Assembly (NCBI RefSeq): GCF_000735605.1
Contig: NZ_JPKG01000046.1
Location: 62,001 to 126,000 of the forward strand
From: Allobosea sp. LC85
GTDB taxonomy: Bacteria > Pseudomonadota > Alphaproteobacteria > Rhizobiales > Beijerinckiaceae
Reading direction: 5' to 3'
Length of the DNA stretch: 64,000 bases
Shown: positions 26,266 to 35,254 of the stretch, piece after piece
Layout: every line of letters starts with the position of its first letter
Numbering within the stretch: the stretch's first letter is position 1
The notes under the pieces: generated by a model
The model's input: the letters and a program-made list of their open reading frames with translations, nothing else
What the model was told of the DNA's origin: nothing
Databases searched by the model: none
Position numbers and translations under genes: made by a program

Positions 26266-26868
26266 ATGGCCGCGGCCTCAGAGATGCGCGACGACCCGCG
26301 TTTTCCCGGCGCGAAGATTCACGAGAGCGCCTATGTCGACGACGGCGTCGCTCTCGGGCCTGGCACAAAGGTCTGGCATTTCGTCCATGTCCTGGGGCAG
26401 ACGGTCATCGGCAAGGACTGCGTCCTTGGCCAGAACGTCATGGTCGGGCCGCGCGTCACCATGGGCGACGGCTGCAAGGTCCAGAATAATGTCGCCCTGT
26501 ATGACGGCGTCGAGCTCGAAGACAATGTCTTCTGCGGCCCGTCCTGCGTCTTCACCAACGTCAACAATCCGCGCGCCTTCCTGAACCGGAAATCCGAGTT
26601 CCGCCGCACCCTCGTCAAGAAGGGCGCAAGCATCGGCGCCAATGCCACCATCGTCTGTGGCCACACGCTCGGCGCCTACTGCTTCATCGCCGCTGGCGCA
26701 GTGGTGGCGAAAGACGTACCGGATTTTGCGTTGATGGCTGGCGTACCGGCCCGCAGGATCGGCTGGATGAGCCATAATGGCGCCAAGCTTGGGCCGGATC
26801 TCGCCTGCCCTGAAACCGGCAGGCGCTACCGCGAAACCGGACCGGACAGCTTGGAGGAGATTCTGTGA
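26266..26868 (+). CDS. wbpD: UDP-GlcNAc(3NH2)A N-acetyltransferase WbpD
   Basis: A 200-residue left-handed beta-helix acetyltransferase that adds acetyl from acetyl-CoA to the 3-amino group. Hexapeptide repeats run from about 20 to 150 (VIGKDCVLGQNVMVGPRVTM, then CKVQNNVALYDGVELEDNVF); CGPSCVFTNVNNPRAFLNRK and GANATIVCGHTLG mark the WbpD/WlbB branch. It lies 4 bp after wbpB, and its stop overlaps the wbpE start. Confidence 0.92.
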   Translation: MAAASEMRDDPRFPGAKIHESAYVDDGVALGPGTKVWHFVHVLGQTVIGKDCVLGQNVMVGPRVTMGDGCKVQNNVALYDGVELEDNVFCGPSCVFTNVNNPRAFLNRKSEFRRTLVKKGASIGANATIVCGHTLGAYCFIAAGAVVAKDVPDFALMAGVPARRIGWMSHNGAKLGPDLACPETGRRYRETGPDSLEEIL

Positions 26869-28019
26869 TGGGCACTCCGACGATCGAGTTCATCGATCTC
26901 AAGGCACAGCGCCAGCATATCGGCCAGGCGATGGATGACGCCATCCTCAGGGTGGTCCATGAGGGCAATTACATCCTGGGTCCGCAGGTCAGGCAGTTCG
27001 AAAGCGAACTCGCCGCCTACTGCGGCGCCAAGCACGCCATCGGCGTCGCCAACGGCACCGATGCGCTCGTGCTGGTGCTGGAGGCAATCGGCGTCGGCCC
27101 AGGTGACGCTGTGATCTGCCCGAGCTTCACCTTCGCCGCCACCGCTGAAGTCGTTGCCTGGATGGGCGCCACCCCGGTCTTCGCCGAGATCGACGACGCC
27201 ACCTTCAATATCGATCCCAAGGGCCTCGCCGCGGCGCTGACCACGGCAAAGAAGAACAACCTCACCCCGCGCGCGCTGATCACTGTCGATCTCTTCGGCC
27301 AGTCCGCCGACTACGACCCGATCGAAGCCTTCTGCGCCGAGAACGGCCTGGTGCTGATTGCCGATTCCGCTCAGGGATTCGGCGCCCGCTACAAGGGCCG
27401 CGTCGTCGGTTCCATCGGCCAATTCGCTACCACCAGCTTCTTCCCGGCCAAGCCGCTCGGCTGTTATGGCGACGGCGGCGCGATCTTCACCGACAGCGAT
27501 GAGCACGCCGCCCTCCTCCGCTCGCTGCATTTTCACGGCAAGGGCTCATACAAGTACGACAATGTCCGTGTCGGCGTGAATTCCCGCCTCGACACGCTCC
27601 AGGCCGCCGTGCTGATCGAGAAGCTCAAGGTCTTCGCCGAGGAGATCGAGAAGCGCCAGATTGTCGCCGGCCGCTATACCGAGGCACTCAAGGACGTCAC
27701 GGTGACGCCCCATGTGATGCCCGACTGCATTTCAACCTGGGCTCAATACACGATCCGCGTCGACGCTCATCGCCGCGACGCCTTCCAGGCGGCACTGAAG
27801 GCCAAGGGTGTGCCGACGACGGTTTACTATCCGAAGCCCTTGCACCAACAAACCGCATACAAGCACTTCCCCGTTGCCGGCAACGGCCTGCCGATCTCGG
27901 AGCGCGTCGCGCAGGAGGTCGTCGCCCTGCCGATGCACCCCTATCTCGACGTTGCGACGCAGGATTACATCATCGAGGCCGTGCGCGAGGCCCTGAACCG
28001 CGAGGCCTCGGCGGCGTGA
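26868..28019 (+). CDS. wbpE: PLP aminotransferase WbpE (UDP-3-keto-GlcNAcA 3-aminotransferase)
   Basis: A 383-residue DegT/DnrJ/EryC1 aminotransferase. It starts IEFIDLKAQRQHIGQAMDDA, typical of WbpE/WlbC, has the PLP-binding GTDALVL and DSAQGFGA regions, and forms the Schiff base with Lys195 (FFPAKPLGCYGDGG). It uses L-glutamate to place the 3-amino group. ATG 26868 overlaps the wbpD stop (TGATG); a GTG one codon earlier is also possible. Confidence 0.93.
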   Translation: MGTPTIEFIDLKAQRQHIGQAMDDAILRVVHEGNYILGPQVRQFESELAAYCGAKHAIGVANGTDALVLVLEAIGVGPGDAVICPSFTFAATAEVVAWMGATPVFAEIDDATFNIDPKGLAAALTTAKKNNLTPRALITVDLFGQSADYDPIEAFCAENGLVLIADSAQGFGARYKGRVVGSIGQFATTSFFPAKPLGCYGDGGAIFTDSDEHAALLRSLHFHGKGSYKYDNVRVGVNSRLDTLQAAVLIEKLKVFAEEIEKRQIVAGRYTEALKDVTVTPHVMPDCISTWAQYTIRVDAHRRDAFQAALKAKGVPTTVYYPKPLHQQTAYKHFPVAGNGLPISERVAQEVVALPMHPYLDVATQDYIIEAVREALNREASAA

Positions 28020-29143
28020 CGCGGAAGCGGCGCCTTGTCTACCTGTCGCTCGAAACCCCGCGCGAAGGTCAGGCGACCTACACCCACGTCCACGAGATCA
28101 TCGCGGGCCTGCGTGAGATCGGCTGGCAGGTCGATCTGGTCGCAACCGGCCGGGGTGGCGCAAGCTCCGGCACCGGCTATCTGACGCGCCTTTTCGATTA
28201 CGCCCGCGCGCAGTGGGTTCTGGCGCGCCGAATGAGCGAGTGCGACGGCGTTTATATGCGCGCGCATTTCGCCGCGTTGCCAGCCGCGCTCTGGGCGCGG
28301 CTGCGGGGCGTCCCGGTCTTCCAGGAAATCAACGGTCTTCCGGCCGACATCTTCGTGACATATCGCTGGCTGGGCTGGATCAGCCCGCTGATCGGCTGGC
28401 TCTATCGCAGCCAGATGCGAATGGCGGCACATGTTTTCGTCGTCACGGAGGGCCTGCGCAGTTGGGCCGAGGCCCAGGCCGGGCACAATCGCATCAGCGT
28501 CGTCACCAATGGTGCAGACGTCAAACTGTTCACGCCCGATGGGCCACGGTCGAACGAACCGGGGCGCTACATCGCTTTCGTCGGTGGCCTGACGGCCTGG
28601 CATGGAATCGCAACCATGATCGCGGCGACGAAGGAAGCAGCGTGGCCGGCCGATCTCAGCCTCGTCATCATCGGCGACGGCGTCGAGCGCGATCGCCTCA
28701 AAGACGCAAGCCTTGGCTCGCGCGTGCGCTGGCTCGGCCGCCAGCCGCCCAAGGAAGTCGCCGCCTATCTGCGTGGTGCAGTGGCCGCACTTTCCATCAC
28801 AGAAGACACGGCCGGCCATCTCGGCACCGGCGTCGCCCCGCTGAAATTGTTCGAAGCGATGGCAAGCGGCGTACCGGTGATCGTGACGGACCTGCCCTTC
28901 CAGCGCGAACTCGTGCGTGACTACGAGACCGGACTGGTGATTCCGATGGCGAACCCGCCCTCCCTCGCCGCAGCCGCTGCGGAGCTTGCTGCCGATCCAG
29001 ACCGCGCGCGCCGCCTAGGATATAATGGCGCGGACTATGTTCGGGCACATGCCTCCTGGCGTAAACGCGCTGAGGAGATTGCTGAGCGCCTTGCTCCCAT
29101 CGTCGATGCGCGGAATTGCCAGCAGCAAATAAAACCGGCTTGA
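28016..29143 (+). CDS. Glycosyltransferase family 4
   Basis: A 375-residue GT-B enzyme. The donor domain shows AFVGGLTAWHGIATMIAA, a nucleotide-binding VIIGDGVERDRL, WLGRQPPKEVAAYL, and the E-x7-E motif in APLKLFEAMASGVPVIVTD. The start GTG overlaps the wbpE stop by 4 bases, so it is translated with the diacetamido-uronic acid genes and is a good candidate for the transferase that uses that sugar. Acceptor and linkage cannot be told. Confidence 0.88.
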   Translation: MTRKRRLVYLSLETPREGQATYTHVHEIIAGLREIGWQVDLVATGRGGASSGTGYLTRLFDYARAQWVLARRMSECDGVYMRAHFAALPAALWARLRGVPVFQEINGLPADIFVTYRWLGWISPLIGWLYRSQMRMAAHVFVVTEGLRSWAEAQAGHNRISVVTNGADVKLFTPDGPRSNEPGRYIAFVGGLTAWHGIATMIAATKEAAWPADLSLVIIGDGVERDRLKDASLGSRVRWLGRQPPKEVAAYLRGAVAALSITEDTAGHLGTGVAPLKLFEAMASGVPVIVTDLPFQRELVRDYETGLVIPMANPPSLAAAAAELAADPDRARRLGYNGADYVRAHASWRKRAEEIAERLAPIVDARNCQQQIKPA

Positions 29144-29403
29144 GCCGCTCTCGCGCTTGCCACAACGTCACTTTACTGCTTGACACCGATGGCAGCGGCC
29201 GAGCTTGGAACTATACTGCTTAAAATATTTGGAACAATGAGCGCAATCGAGCGTCAGATGGAAGATTCCATAATTTCAGCTGAAGTGCTCTGCACCCTAG
29301 GCGCGGTCTTGCCCCACCGGCTGGGGGCCGTAAGTTTGTCGCCTTGGTCGTTCGCGATCCGAAGGAAAGAATGCAACTGCGAACTGCCCATATCGGGGCG
29401 TAC

Positions 29404-30570
29404 ATGATTAGGGTCGCACTCGTCTGCATCTCGCCGCTGCGGCATGATTCGCGCGTGCTGCGGCACGCCGCGCTGCTCGCGGGCGCCGGCTACGACGTCC
29501 GCATCTTCGCTCAGGCCCCGCTACCCGATTCACCTCCGACCCCGGTAACGGTCTTGCGGGGCCCCGGCAGCGACTGGCGGGTACGGTTCGGCATGGTGTT
29601 CAGGCAGGCTCCGGCGACGCTCCTGCCAGCCAGCGCGGATTCGCTTTACTGGGCATCCTCGATCAAGCTGGCGGCGCGCCGCGATCTGCTAAAATATCGC
29701 CCTGATCTAGTCATCGCCAATGACTGGCGCTCCTTGCCCGTCGCCTTCGCCGCCAGGCGCGCCAGCGGCGCCCGCATCATCTATGACAGCCATGAATTTG
29801 CACCTGAGGAGTTCTCCGACAGTTGGCGCTGGCGCGCGCTGGCTCGACGTCATGTCATGCGCGTCGAGGACCGCTACATCCGCAAGGCAGACGCGATCGT
29901 CACTGTCAGCCCCGGTATCGCTGAGGCGCTTGCAGAGCGCTACGGGCTCTCCGAGCGTCCCGTCGTCATCTCGAACACCCCGTCCTGGCAGGCCACCGCC
30001 TTCCGCCCGACGGGAAGCCCGGTCACGGTGCTCTACCACGGAGCGGTCGTGCCCCGCCGCGGGCTCGAGACGCTGATTGCGAGCCTGCCGCTCTGGCCGG
30101 CCGACTACAGGCTGATCATCCGCGGCCCGACGCAGGGCCAGTTCGATCAGCATTTGCGCGGTCTGGCCGGGCATCTCGGCGACCGCATCGCTTTCGAACC
30201 CGCCGTTGCGCCCCATCAGGTCGTGGCAACGGCTGCGCAAGCGGATATCGGTATCTTCCTACTTTCGAACAGCACGACCCATGCCCGCTTCGCGCTGCCG
30301 AACAAGGTCTTCGAATACATGCAGGCCGGGCTGATGCTCGTCAGCAGCGATCTCCCCGAGATCCGCAAGCACGTCGAGTCAACCGGCTGCGGATTGCTGC
30401 TCCCCCAGGACGCACCGAAAGCAATCGCGGCCTGCCTCGCCGGGCTGGATCGCGACCGGATCGACGCCTGCAAACGCGCCAGCCTCGAAGCCGCGCGTCG
30501 GGTGAACTTTGAGGCCGAGAGCACGAAGCTGCTGACGATAGTCGAGCACCTCTGCCAATCGACGGCCTGA
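29404..30570 (+). CDS. Glycosyltransferase family 4-like
   Basis: A 388-residue GT-B protein. The N-terminal acceptor domain begins RVALVCISPLRHDSRVLRHA; the donor half has VLYHGAVVPRRGLETLI, IRGPTQGQFDQHL and NKVFEYMQAGLMLVSSDLPE with the conserved acidic residue. ATG 29404 was chosen with GGGG upstream; 29144-29403 is a 260-bp leader without a gene and relatively rich in A/T. It resembles the next, convergent gene in plan (NDWRSLPVAFAARR against NDWTALPIARRL), so the two are probably paralogues. Confidence 0.85.
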   Translation: MIRVALVCISPLRHDSRVLRHAALLAGAGYDVRIFAQAPLPDSPPTPVTVLRGPGSDWRVRFGMVFRQAPATLLPASADSLYWASSIKLAARRDLLKYRPDLVIANDWRSLPVAFAARRASGARIIYDSHEFAPEEFSDSWRWRALARRHVMRVEDRYIRKADAIVTVSPGIAEALAERYGLSERPVVISNTPSWQATAFRPTGSPVTVLYHGAVVPRRGLETLIASLPLWPADYRLIIRGPTQGQFDQHLRGLAGHLGDRIAFEPAVAPHQVVATAAQADIGIFLLSNSTTHARFALPNKVFEYMQAGLMLVSSDLPEIRKHVESTGCGLLLPQDAPKAIAACLAGLDRDRIDACKRASLEAARRVNFEAESTKLLTIVEHLCQSTA

Positions 30571-30589
30571 GGCAGTCTATCCGGGGCTC

Positions 30590-31984
30590 TTACTGCGCAG
30601 CGACGCCCTGCATCGCCCGGCTGCGGACAGCGCGGTCGATAGCATCGAAGAACCGGTCGGCCTCGGCCTCCCAATTGAGGGCCTTCGCCGTCTCCAGCGA
30701 GCGCGCCTTGTATGCGTCGATCGAAGCGCGGTCGAAGCCGTTGATTGCGTTTGCAATGGCCTCCGGCGTGACCTGCGAAATCAGGCGGCCAAGCTCGTAC
30801 TGCCGCAACAGCGCTGTCATCTCCGGCAAGTCCGAAACACATAGGGCAAGGCCGGCCATTGTGTATTCGAAGAACTTGTTAGGCAGGACGTGAACGTTTT
30901 GATGCGAGTGCCCGGACAGGGCGAAGAGGCCAACATCGAAGCACGCGGCCTCCTTGACCAGATCCACCATAGGTACCGACGGTGCCAGCACGACGCGTGA
31001 GCCGAGGCCCGCGGACCGGATCCGATTGGCGAGCGCCTCGAGATACTCGGCCGGGCCGGGGCCACGGATCGTTAGCCGAAACTCCGGCCGCCACAGAGCG
31101 ACGCTGTCGATACAAGACTCGAGCCCCCGGCCGGCATTGACGACTCCGTGATAGAGCACCTCGATGGTCTCGCCGCATGGGCGGTGCCGGTGCGCCTCGT
31201 AGCGTGGCATGTTGCGGATCAACAGCGGCTTTTCGGGAAGACCGTAGAGCTCGTAGAGGCGGTCGGCGATACCTTGCGAGACGCAGCTCGTCACGGCCGC
31301 GCCGGCGATACCCTCGCGTTCGATAGCTGCGATGACCGGGCGCTGGGTGAGCCGCCAGAGCAGACGCTGGGCGTATTCGTCGACCGCCAGCTCATGTGTG
31401 TCGTAGGTGTAAGGCACACGCTGTTCGGCCGCGAGTCGGCGCGCGATTGGCAGCGCCGTCCAGTCATTAGCAAGCCAGAGATCAGCCTGCTCCTGGCTGG
31501 CAAGCTCGTATAGCCGCTCGAAGCGGTCGTTCAGCGTCCAATAGGCCTTACTGGCGTGCTGCGGAGTGGCGTAGACCAGCGCGATATCCATGGCGCGCCT
31601 AGCCCGACGCAGAAAGGGGAAGAGCGTGCGCCGCGCGATACGGCCTGCCATTGCTCGGCTCGCCGGTCGCCAGTTGGCCGGAAGCAGATGCAACACCCGG
31701 TCGAGCGCATCCCGTGGGCGCGAAGCTGGCGCAGCCGGTGACTCCCCGCCTGCATCAATCGGAGAAGCGGAATGCTCTGCGGCCAAACTCGCAGCATTGT
31801 CGGAATCGATCGCGAGGCTGCACCATTGCGGCGACGGCGAACGCGCGCCGGGCAACCCCACTGCGACCACGTCCCAGCCGTGCGCGTGAAACAGATCGCC
31901 CTGGCGGCGGACGCGCGGATCGTCGGGAATCGCGGAAAAGCAGATCAGCCCAATACGCGGCTTCCGTGCCGCCGAACTAGCCAT
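30590..31984 (-). CDS. Glycosyltransferase family 4-like
   Basis: A 464-residue GT-B protein read towards the previous gene (19-bp gap). It starts RIGLICFSAIPDDPRVRRQG, has an insert of about 60 residues after the first Rossmann strand (SDNAASLAAEHSASPIDAGG region), and in the donor half VLYHGVVNAGRGLESCI, TIRGPGPAEYLEAL and NKFFEYTMAGLALCVSDLPE. The similarity to the gene at 29404 suggests inverted paralogues. The start at ATG 31984 is chosen to match the family N-terminus. Confidence 0.85.
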   Translation of the reverse strand: MASSAARKPRIGLICFSAIPDDPRVRRQGDLFHAHGWDVVAVGLPGARSPSPQWCSLAIDSDNAASLAAEHSASPIDAGGESPAAPASRPRDALDRVLHLLPANWRPASRAMAGRIARRTLFPFLRRARRAMDIALVYATPQHASKAYWTLNDRFERLYELASQEQADLWLANDWTALPIARRLAAEQRVPYTYDTHELAVDEYAQRLLWRLTQRPVIAAIEREGIAGAAVTSCVSQGIADRLYELYGLPEKPLLIRNMPRYEAHRHRPCGETIEVLYHGVVNAGRGLESCIDSVALWRPEFRLTIRGPGPAEYLEALANRIRSAGLGSRVVLAPSVPMVDLVKEAACFDVGLFALSGHSHQNVHVLPNKFFEYTMAGLALCVSDLPEMTALLRQYELGRLISQVTPEAIANAINGFDRASIDAYKARSLETAKALNWEAEADRFFDAIDRAVRSRAMQGVAAQ

Positions 31985-32211
31985 GATGATAAGGGCCCTC
32001 AAGACAAGACAGGAGCCGGCGCAACCGGCATCCCCGGCTTCCGCATCTCCGCCAACATACTGGCTCGTCGCCAAGTAAGCCCCCCTTGTCAATCGCAATA
32101 TGGCCGGCAAGCATGATTTATCGCAGGCCCGGACTTGGAAAGTGGTGACTTTGCTTCTATCAAGCCGCCGGCGCGGTCTGCCAGCGCACGACATTTGTCA
32201 CGAAGGTTTCC

Positions 32212-33051
32212 ATGTCGAATATGATGGATCAAGCCGCAGTCGACTCGCGCAATTCTACGTTCTGGAGCGAGTTGTGCGGGACACAGTTCGCCAAGTCGCT
32301 GGGCGTCACCGATAGCTCAGCGAGTTCACTTAAGAAGTTCGACGACTGGTATTTTGCCTTCTACCCCTATTTGTTCGTGCATATCCCCTTCGAGGACATG
32401 AAGGGGAAAGACGTCCTGGAGATCGGCCTGGGATATGGCACCGTATCGCAGCGCCTCGCCGAAGTTGGCGCGCTCTATCGCGGCCTCGATATAGCCCCCG
32501 GCCCTGTAGCGATGGTCAACCACCGGCTGAAGCAGGTCGGGCTCGATGGCCAGGCCCAGCAAGGTTCGATCCTGCAGGCCCCGTTCCCCGACGAAAGCTT
32601 CGACTATGTCGTCGCAATCGGCTGCCTGCATCATACGGGCGATCTGTTTAAGGCCTTAGAAGAGTGCCAGCGCGTCCTTCGCCCGGGCGGCAAGCTCATC
32701 TTCATGGTCTACTACGCCTACTCATACAGGCGCTTCTACCAGGCGCGCAGCGAAACGCTGAAATACATGCTGCGCGAGATCTTCGGCTTTCGCGGCGTCG
32801 TCGGCCTGAGCGCGCAAGCCGAGCGGGCGGCCTATGATGCCAACCAAGCCGGTGAAGGTGCGCCTCACACCGACTGGGTTTCGATCCGATCGCTCCGCAA
32901 GCTCTGCCGCGGCTACGCGTCATTCTCCGGCCAGACTGAGAACATCGACAATGGGGTCCCGTTCGAGCGCAGCCCACCTCGGCGCGAACTCCTTAAGTCT
33001 TGGATTCCACGCTGGTTCGGATTGGATTTGTACGCCACGGCAACCAAGTAG
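32212..33051 (+). CDS. Class I SAM-dependent methyltransferase
   Basis: A 279-residue methyltransferase with motif I VLEIGLGYGTVSQRLAEVG, the acidic loop GLDIAPGPVAMV, and FDYVVAIGCLHHTGDLFKAL followed by VLRPGGKLIFM. The C-terminal 90 residues are a lid rich in aromatic and basic residues. It is divergent from the glycosyltransferase before it and is followed after 30 bp by an insertion element, so any original downstream partner has been displaced. Confidence 0.8.
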   Translation: MSNMMDQAAVDSRNSTFWSELCGTQFAKSLGVTDSSASSLKKFDDWYFAFYPYLFVHIPFEDMKGKDVLEIGLGYGTVSQRLAEVGALYRGLDIAPGPVAMVNHRLKQVGLDGQAQQGSILQAPFPDESFDYVVAIGCLHHTGDLFKALEECQRVLRPGGKLIFMVYYAYSYRRFYQARSETLKYMLREIFGFRGVVGLSAQAERAAYDANQAGEGAPHTDWVSIRSLRKLCRGYASFSGQTENIDNGVPFERSPPRRELLKSWIPRWFGLDLYATATK

Positions 33052-33111
33052 CGGTTGAACCAACCGGCAACTTAGAGACCGTTTGAGAATGGGTTGATGC
33101 GATTGCGGCGG

Positions 33112-33147
33112 CATGATTCAAGCTTGGGACATGATTCAAGCTTGGGA
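33112..33147. repeat. Tandem 18-bp duplication inside the IS leader
   Basis: CATGATTCAAGCTTGGGA occurs twice without a gap (33112-33129, 33130-33147) between the left inverted repeat and the transposase start. It may be a local duplication or part of the transposase-binding region. Confidence 0.8.
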
Positions 33148-33173
33148 TGTGGACCCGAGCAAGCCGTGGCCGG

Positions 33174-33946
33174 ATGGCTGGATTTGAGAAACGCGCGAAG
33201 CGCTACCCGACTGATCTGACGGATGAGGAGTGGCTCTTCATCCGTCCGTTCCTGCCGTCGATCCCGAATCGCGGACGCAAGCCGACGACCGACCTTCGCG
33301 AGGTGCTCGACGCGCTGCGCTATCTTGCCCGAACCGGTGGCGGCTGGCGGATGCTGCCGAACGACTTTCCACCCTGGCAGACGGTCTATTGGTTCAGGCG
33401 GTTCGTTCGCCGCCTGCTGTTCAAGACGATCCATGATGTCGCGCTGATGCTCGATCGCGAGCGCGAGAGCCGGGAGCAGTCACCAACCGCAGCCGTCGTC
33501 GACAGTCAGTCGATCAAGGCGCCAGCCGCAGAAAAGCGCGGGTTCGACGTCGGTAAGAAGATCGTCGGACGCAAACGCCACATCGCCGTCGATACCGATG
33601 GCAGGCTGCTCATGGTCAACCTCACCGCCGCCGACATCTCCGACACTGCCGGCGCCCAGCACATCGTTGCCGCCATCCACAAGCGCTGGCCCTGGCTCAA
33701 GCATTTGTTCGCCGACGGCGCCTATGATCGCACCCGCCTCCTGGACGCCGCCGCCTATCGCGACTTCGTCATCGAGACGTCCGGCTTCAAGGTGCTGCCG
33801 AGGCGATGGGTCGTCGAGCGCACCTTCGGCTGGATGACCGGTGGAAACGCCTCGTCCGAGACTATGAGCAGCGCCTCGACGTCTCCGAAGCCATGACCCA
33901 CGTCGCACTCGGAAGCCTCATGCTGCGGCGGGTCGTCCATCCTTGA
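33174..33946 (+). pseudogene. IS5-family DDE transposase, frameshifted
   Basis: The frame encodes the N-terminal DUF4096-like part (PTDLTDEEWLFIRPFLPS) and the DDE domain with AAVVDSQSIKAP, LFADGAYDRTRLLDAA and WVVERTFGWMT (the catalytic Glu). About 33838 one base is missing: the original ending RWKRLVRDYEQRLDVSEAM, then THVALGSLMLRRVVHP, continues in another frame to the stop at 33944-33946. As read, the protein ends at 33896 with an unrelated tail. ATG 33147 is an alternative start. Confidence 0.8.
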
Positions 33947-33965
33947 GTATTCTCAAACAGATGGG

Positions 33966-35230
33966 GTGATTGGGGTCTTACCCGGCGGGTGCTGCTCCGT
34001 TCGGGATGTTGGAACTTGGTCCGTGTTGAGTGGCCACAAGCATCGGGAAGGAGCAGCCATGAACCATTATGCCGGACTGGACGTGTCGCTGGAAGAGACT
34101 GCCATTTGCGTGGTTGATGGAACCGGGCGGATCGTGAAGGAGGCGCGTGCGGCCAGCGAGCCTGCGGCTTTGATCGTCGCGCTGAATGAGATCGACCTGC
34201 CTCTGGAGCGCATCGGGTTGGAAGCGTGCTCTCTGACGGCCTGGCTTCAAGATTGCCTGCGCGCGGCCGGCTTGCCGGCGTTCTGCATCGAGACGCGCCA
34301 GGCCAACGCCGCGATGAAGACAATGCTGAATAAGACCGACCGCAACGACGCCCGGGCTCTGGCGCAGATCATGCGGACGGGCTGGTTCCGGCAGGTTCAC
34401 GTCAAGAGCCGGCAGTGCCGGCTGTGGCGTTCGCTTTTGGCGGCGCGCCGCACGGTCCTGAATGAGATGCGCGCGATCGAGAACGTGGTGCGGGCGATCC
34501 TGCGGGAGGCCGGCCTCAAGCTCGGCACGCCGGGCCGCCCGACCTTCGCCGGCCGCGTGCGCGAACTGACGCAGGGCAATCCCTTGGTGGTGAAGCTCGC
34601 CGAACCGCTGCTTGCGATCCTGGCTACCATGCTGGTCGCGCTCGCTCGACTGACGAAGGAGGTCCTGGCTCTCGTCCGCAGGGAGGAGGTCTGTCGGCGG
34701 CGGATGAGCGCTCCAGGCGTCGGCCCGATCACGGCGCTCGCCTTCCGCGCGACGATTCACCGGCCGGATCGGCTCAGGCGGTCGCGGGACGTCGGCACCC
34801 ATCTCGGCCTGACGCCGGCGCGCTACCAGTCCGGCGAGACCGACATCCAGGACAAGATCAGCCGCTGCGGCGACGAACTCGCCCGCACCGCGCTTTACGA
34901 GGCCGCGCACACGCTGCTCGTGCGCAGCCAGAAATGGTTGAGCCTGCGGGCGTGGGGGATGAAGATCGCCAGGCATCGCAGCATGGCGCGGGCTTGCGTC
35001 GCAGTCGCCCGCAAGCCCGCCGTGATCCTCCACCGCATGTGGGAGCGACGGCGCACAGCTCCGGTGAGGCAAAGAGCCCGCAGGGCGCCCACTGGCTGCA
35101 ATATGAAGCCGTAGCGCTGATGAAGGAGGAGCGGACACCACGCATGCGGCGGCCTCGCGCCGACCGCGAAGAGAAGCGTGTGACCCACGGGGCGAGGCGA
35201 TCCGAAAAACAAGGTGGAGCAGCTTGACCT
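33966..35230 (+). mobile_element. IS110-family element (ends approximate)
   Basis: The element contains a single transposase gene and sits only a few bases after the right end of the IS5 copy. IS110 elements have no or poor inverted repeats, so the borders are estimates from the non-coding flanks on each side of the gene (about 33960-34058 and 35115-35250). Confidence 0.5.
34059..35114 (+). CDS. IS110-family DEDD transposase, 3' end damaged
   Basis: A 351-residue protein with the RuvC-like DEDD domain (YAGLDVSLEETAICVVD, then TDRNDARALAQIMRTGWF) and the C-terminal transposase_20 domain (MSAPGVGPITALAFRA, GLTPARYQSGETDIQDKISR). The ATG follows GGAAGGAG. After HRMW the frame departs from the family: dropping one base gives SDGAQLR, a stop where Trp is expected, then GKEPAGRP, the usual ending. 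So the last about 25 residues are out of frame and one Trp codon has mutated to a stop. Confidence 0.85.
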   Translation: MNHYAGLDVSLEETAICVVDGTGRIVKEARAASEPAALIVALNEIDLPLERIGLEACSLTAWLQDCLRAAGLPAFCIETRQANAAMKTMLNKTDRNDARALAQIMRTGWFRQVHVKSRQCRLWRSLLAARRTVLNEMRAIENVVRAILREAGLKLGTPGRPTFAGRVRELTQGNPLVVKLAEPLLAILATMLVALARLTKEVLALVRREEVCRRRMSAPGVGPITALAFRATIHRPDRLRRSRDVGTHLGLTPARYQSGETDIQDKISRCGDELARTALYEAAHTLLVRSQKWLSLRAWGMKIARHRSMARACVAVARKPAVILHRMWERRRTAPVRQRARRAPTGCNMKP

Positions 35231-35254
35231 CAACGACCCAAGCAGAGAGGAATC

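Larger units (their letters stand above)
33081..33958 (+). mobile_element. IS5-family insertion sequence (IS427-like), inactivated
   Basis: Terminal inverted repeats GTTTGAGAAT (33081-33090) and ATTCTCAAAC (33949-33958) enclose one transposase gene. The outermost bases may extend a few more positions (GAGACC on the left, AGATGG on the right) with mismatches, and I could not identify a target duplication with confidence. Confidence 0.75.
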
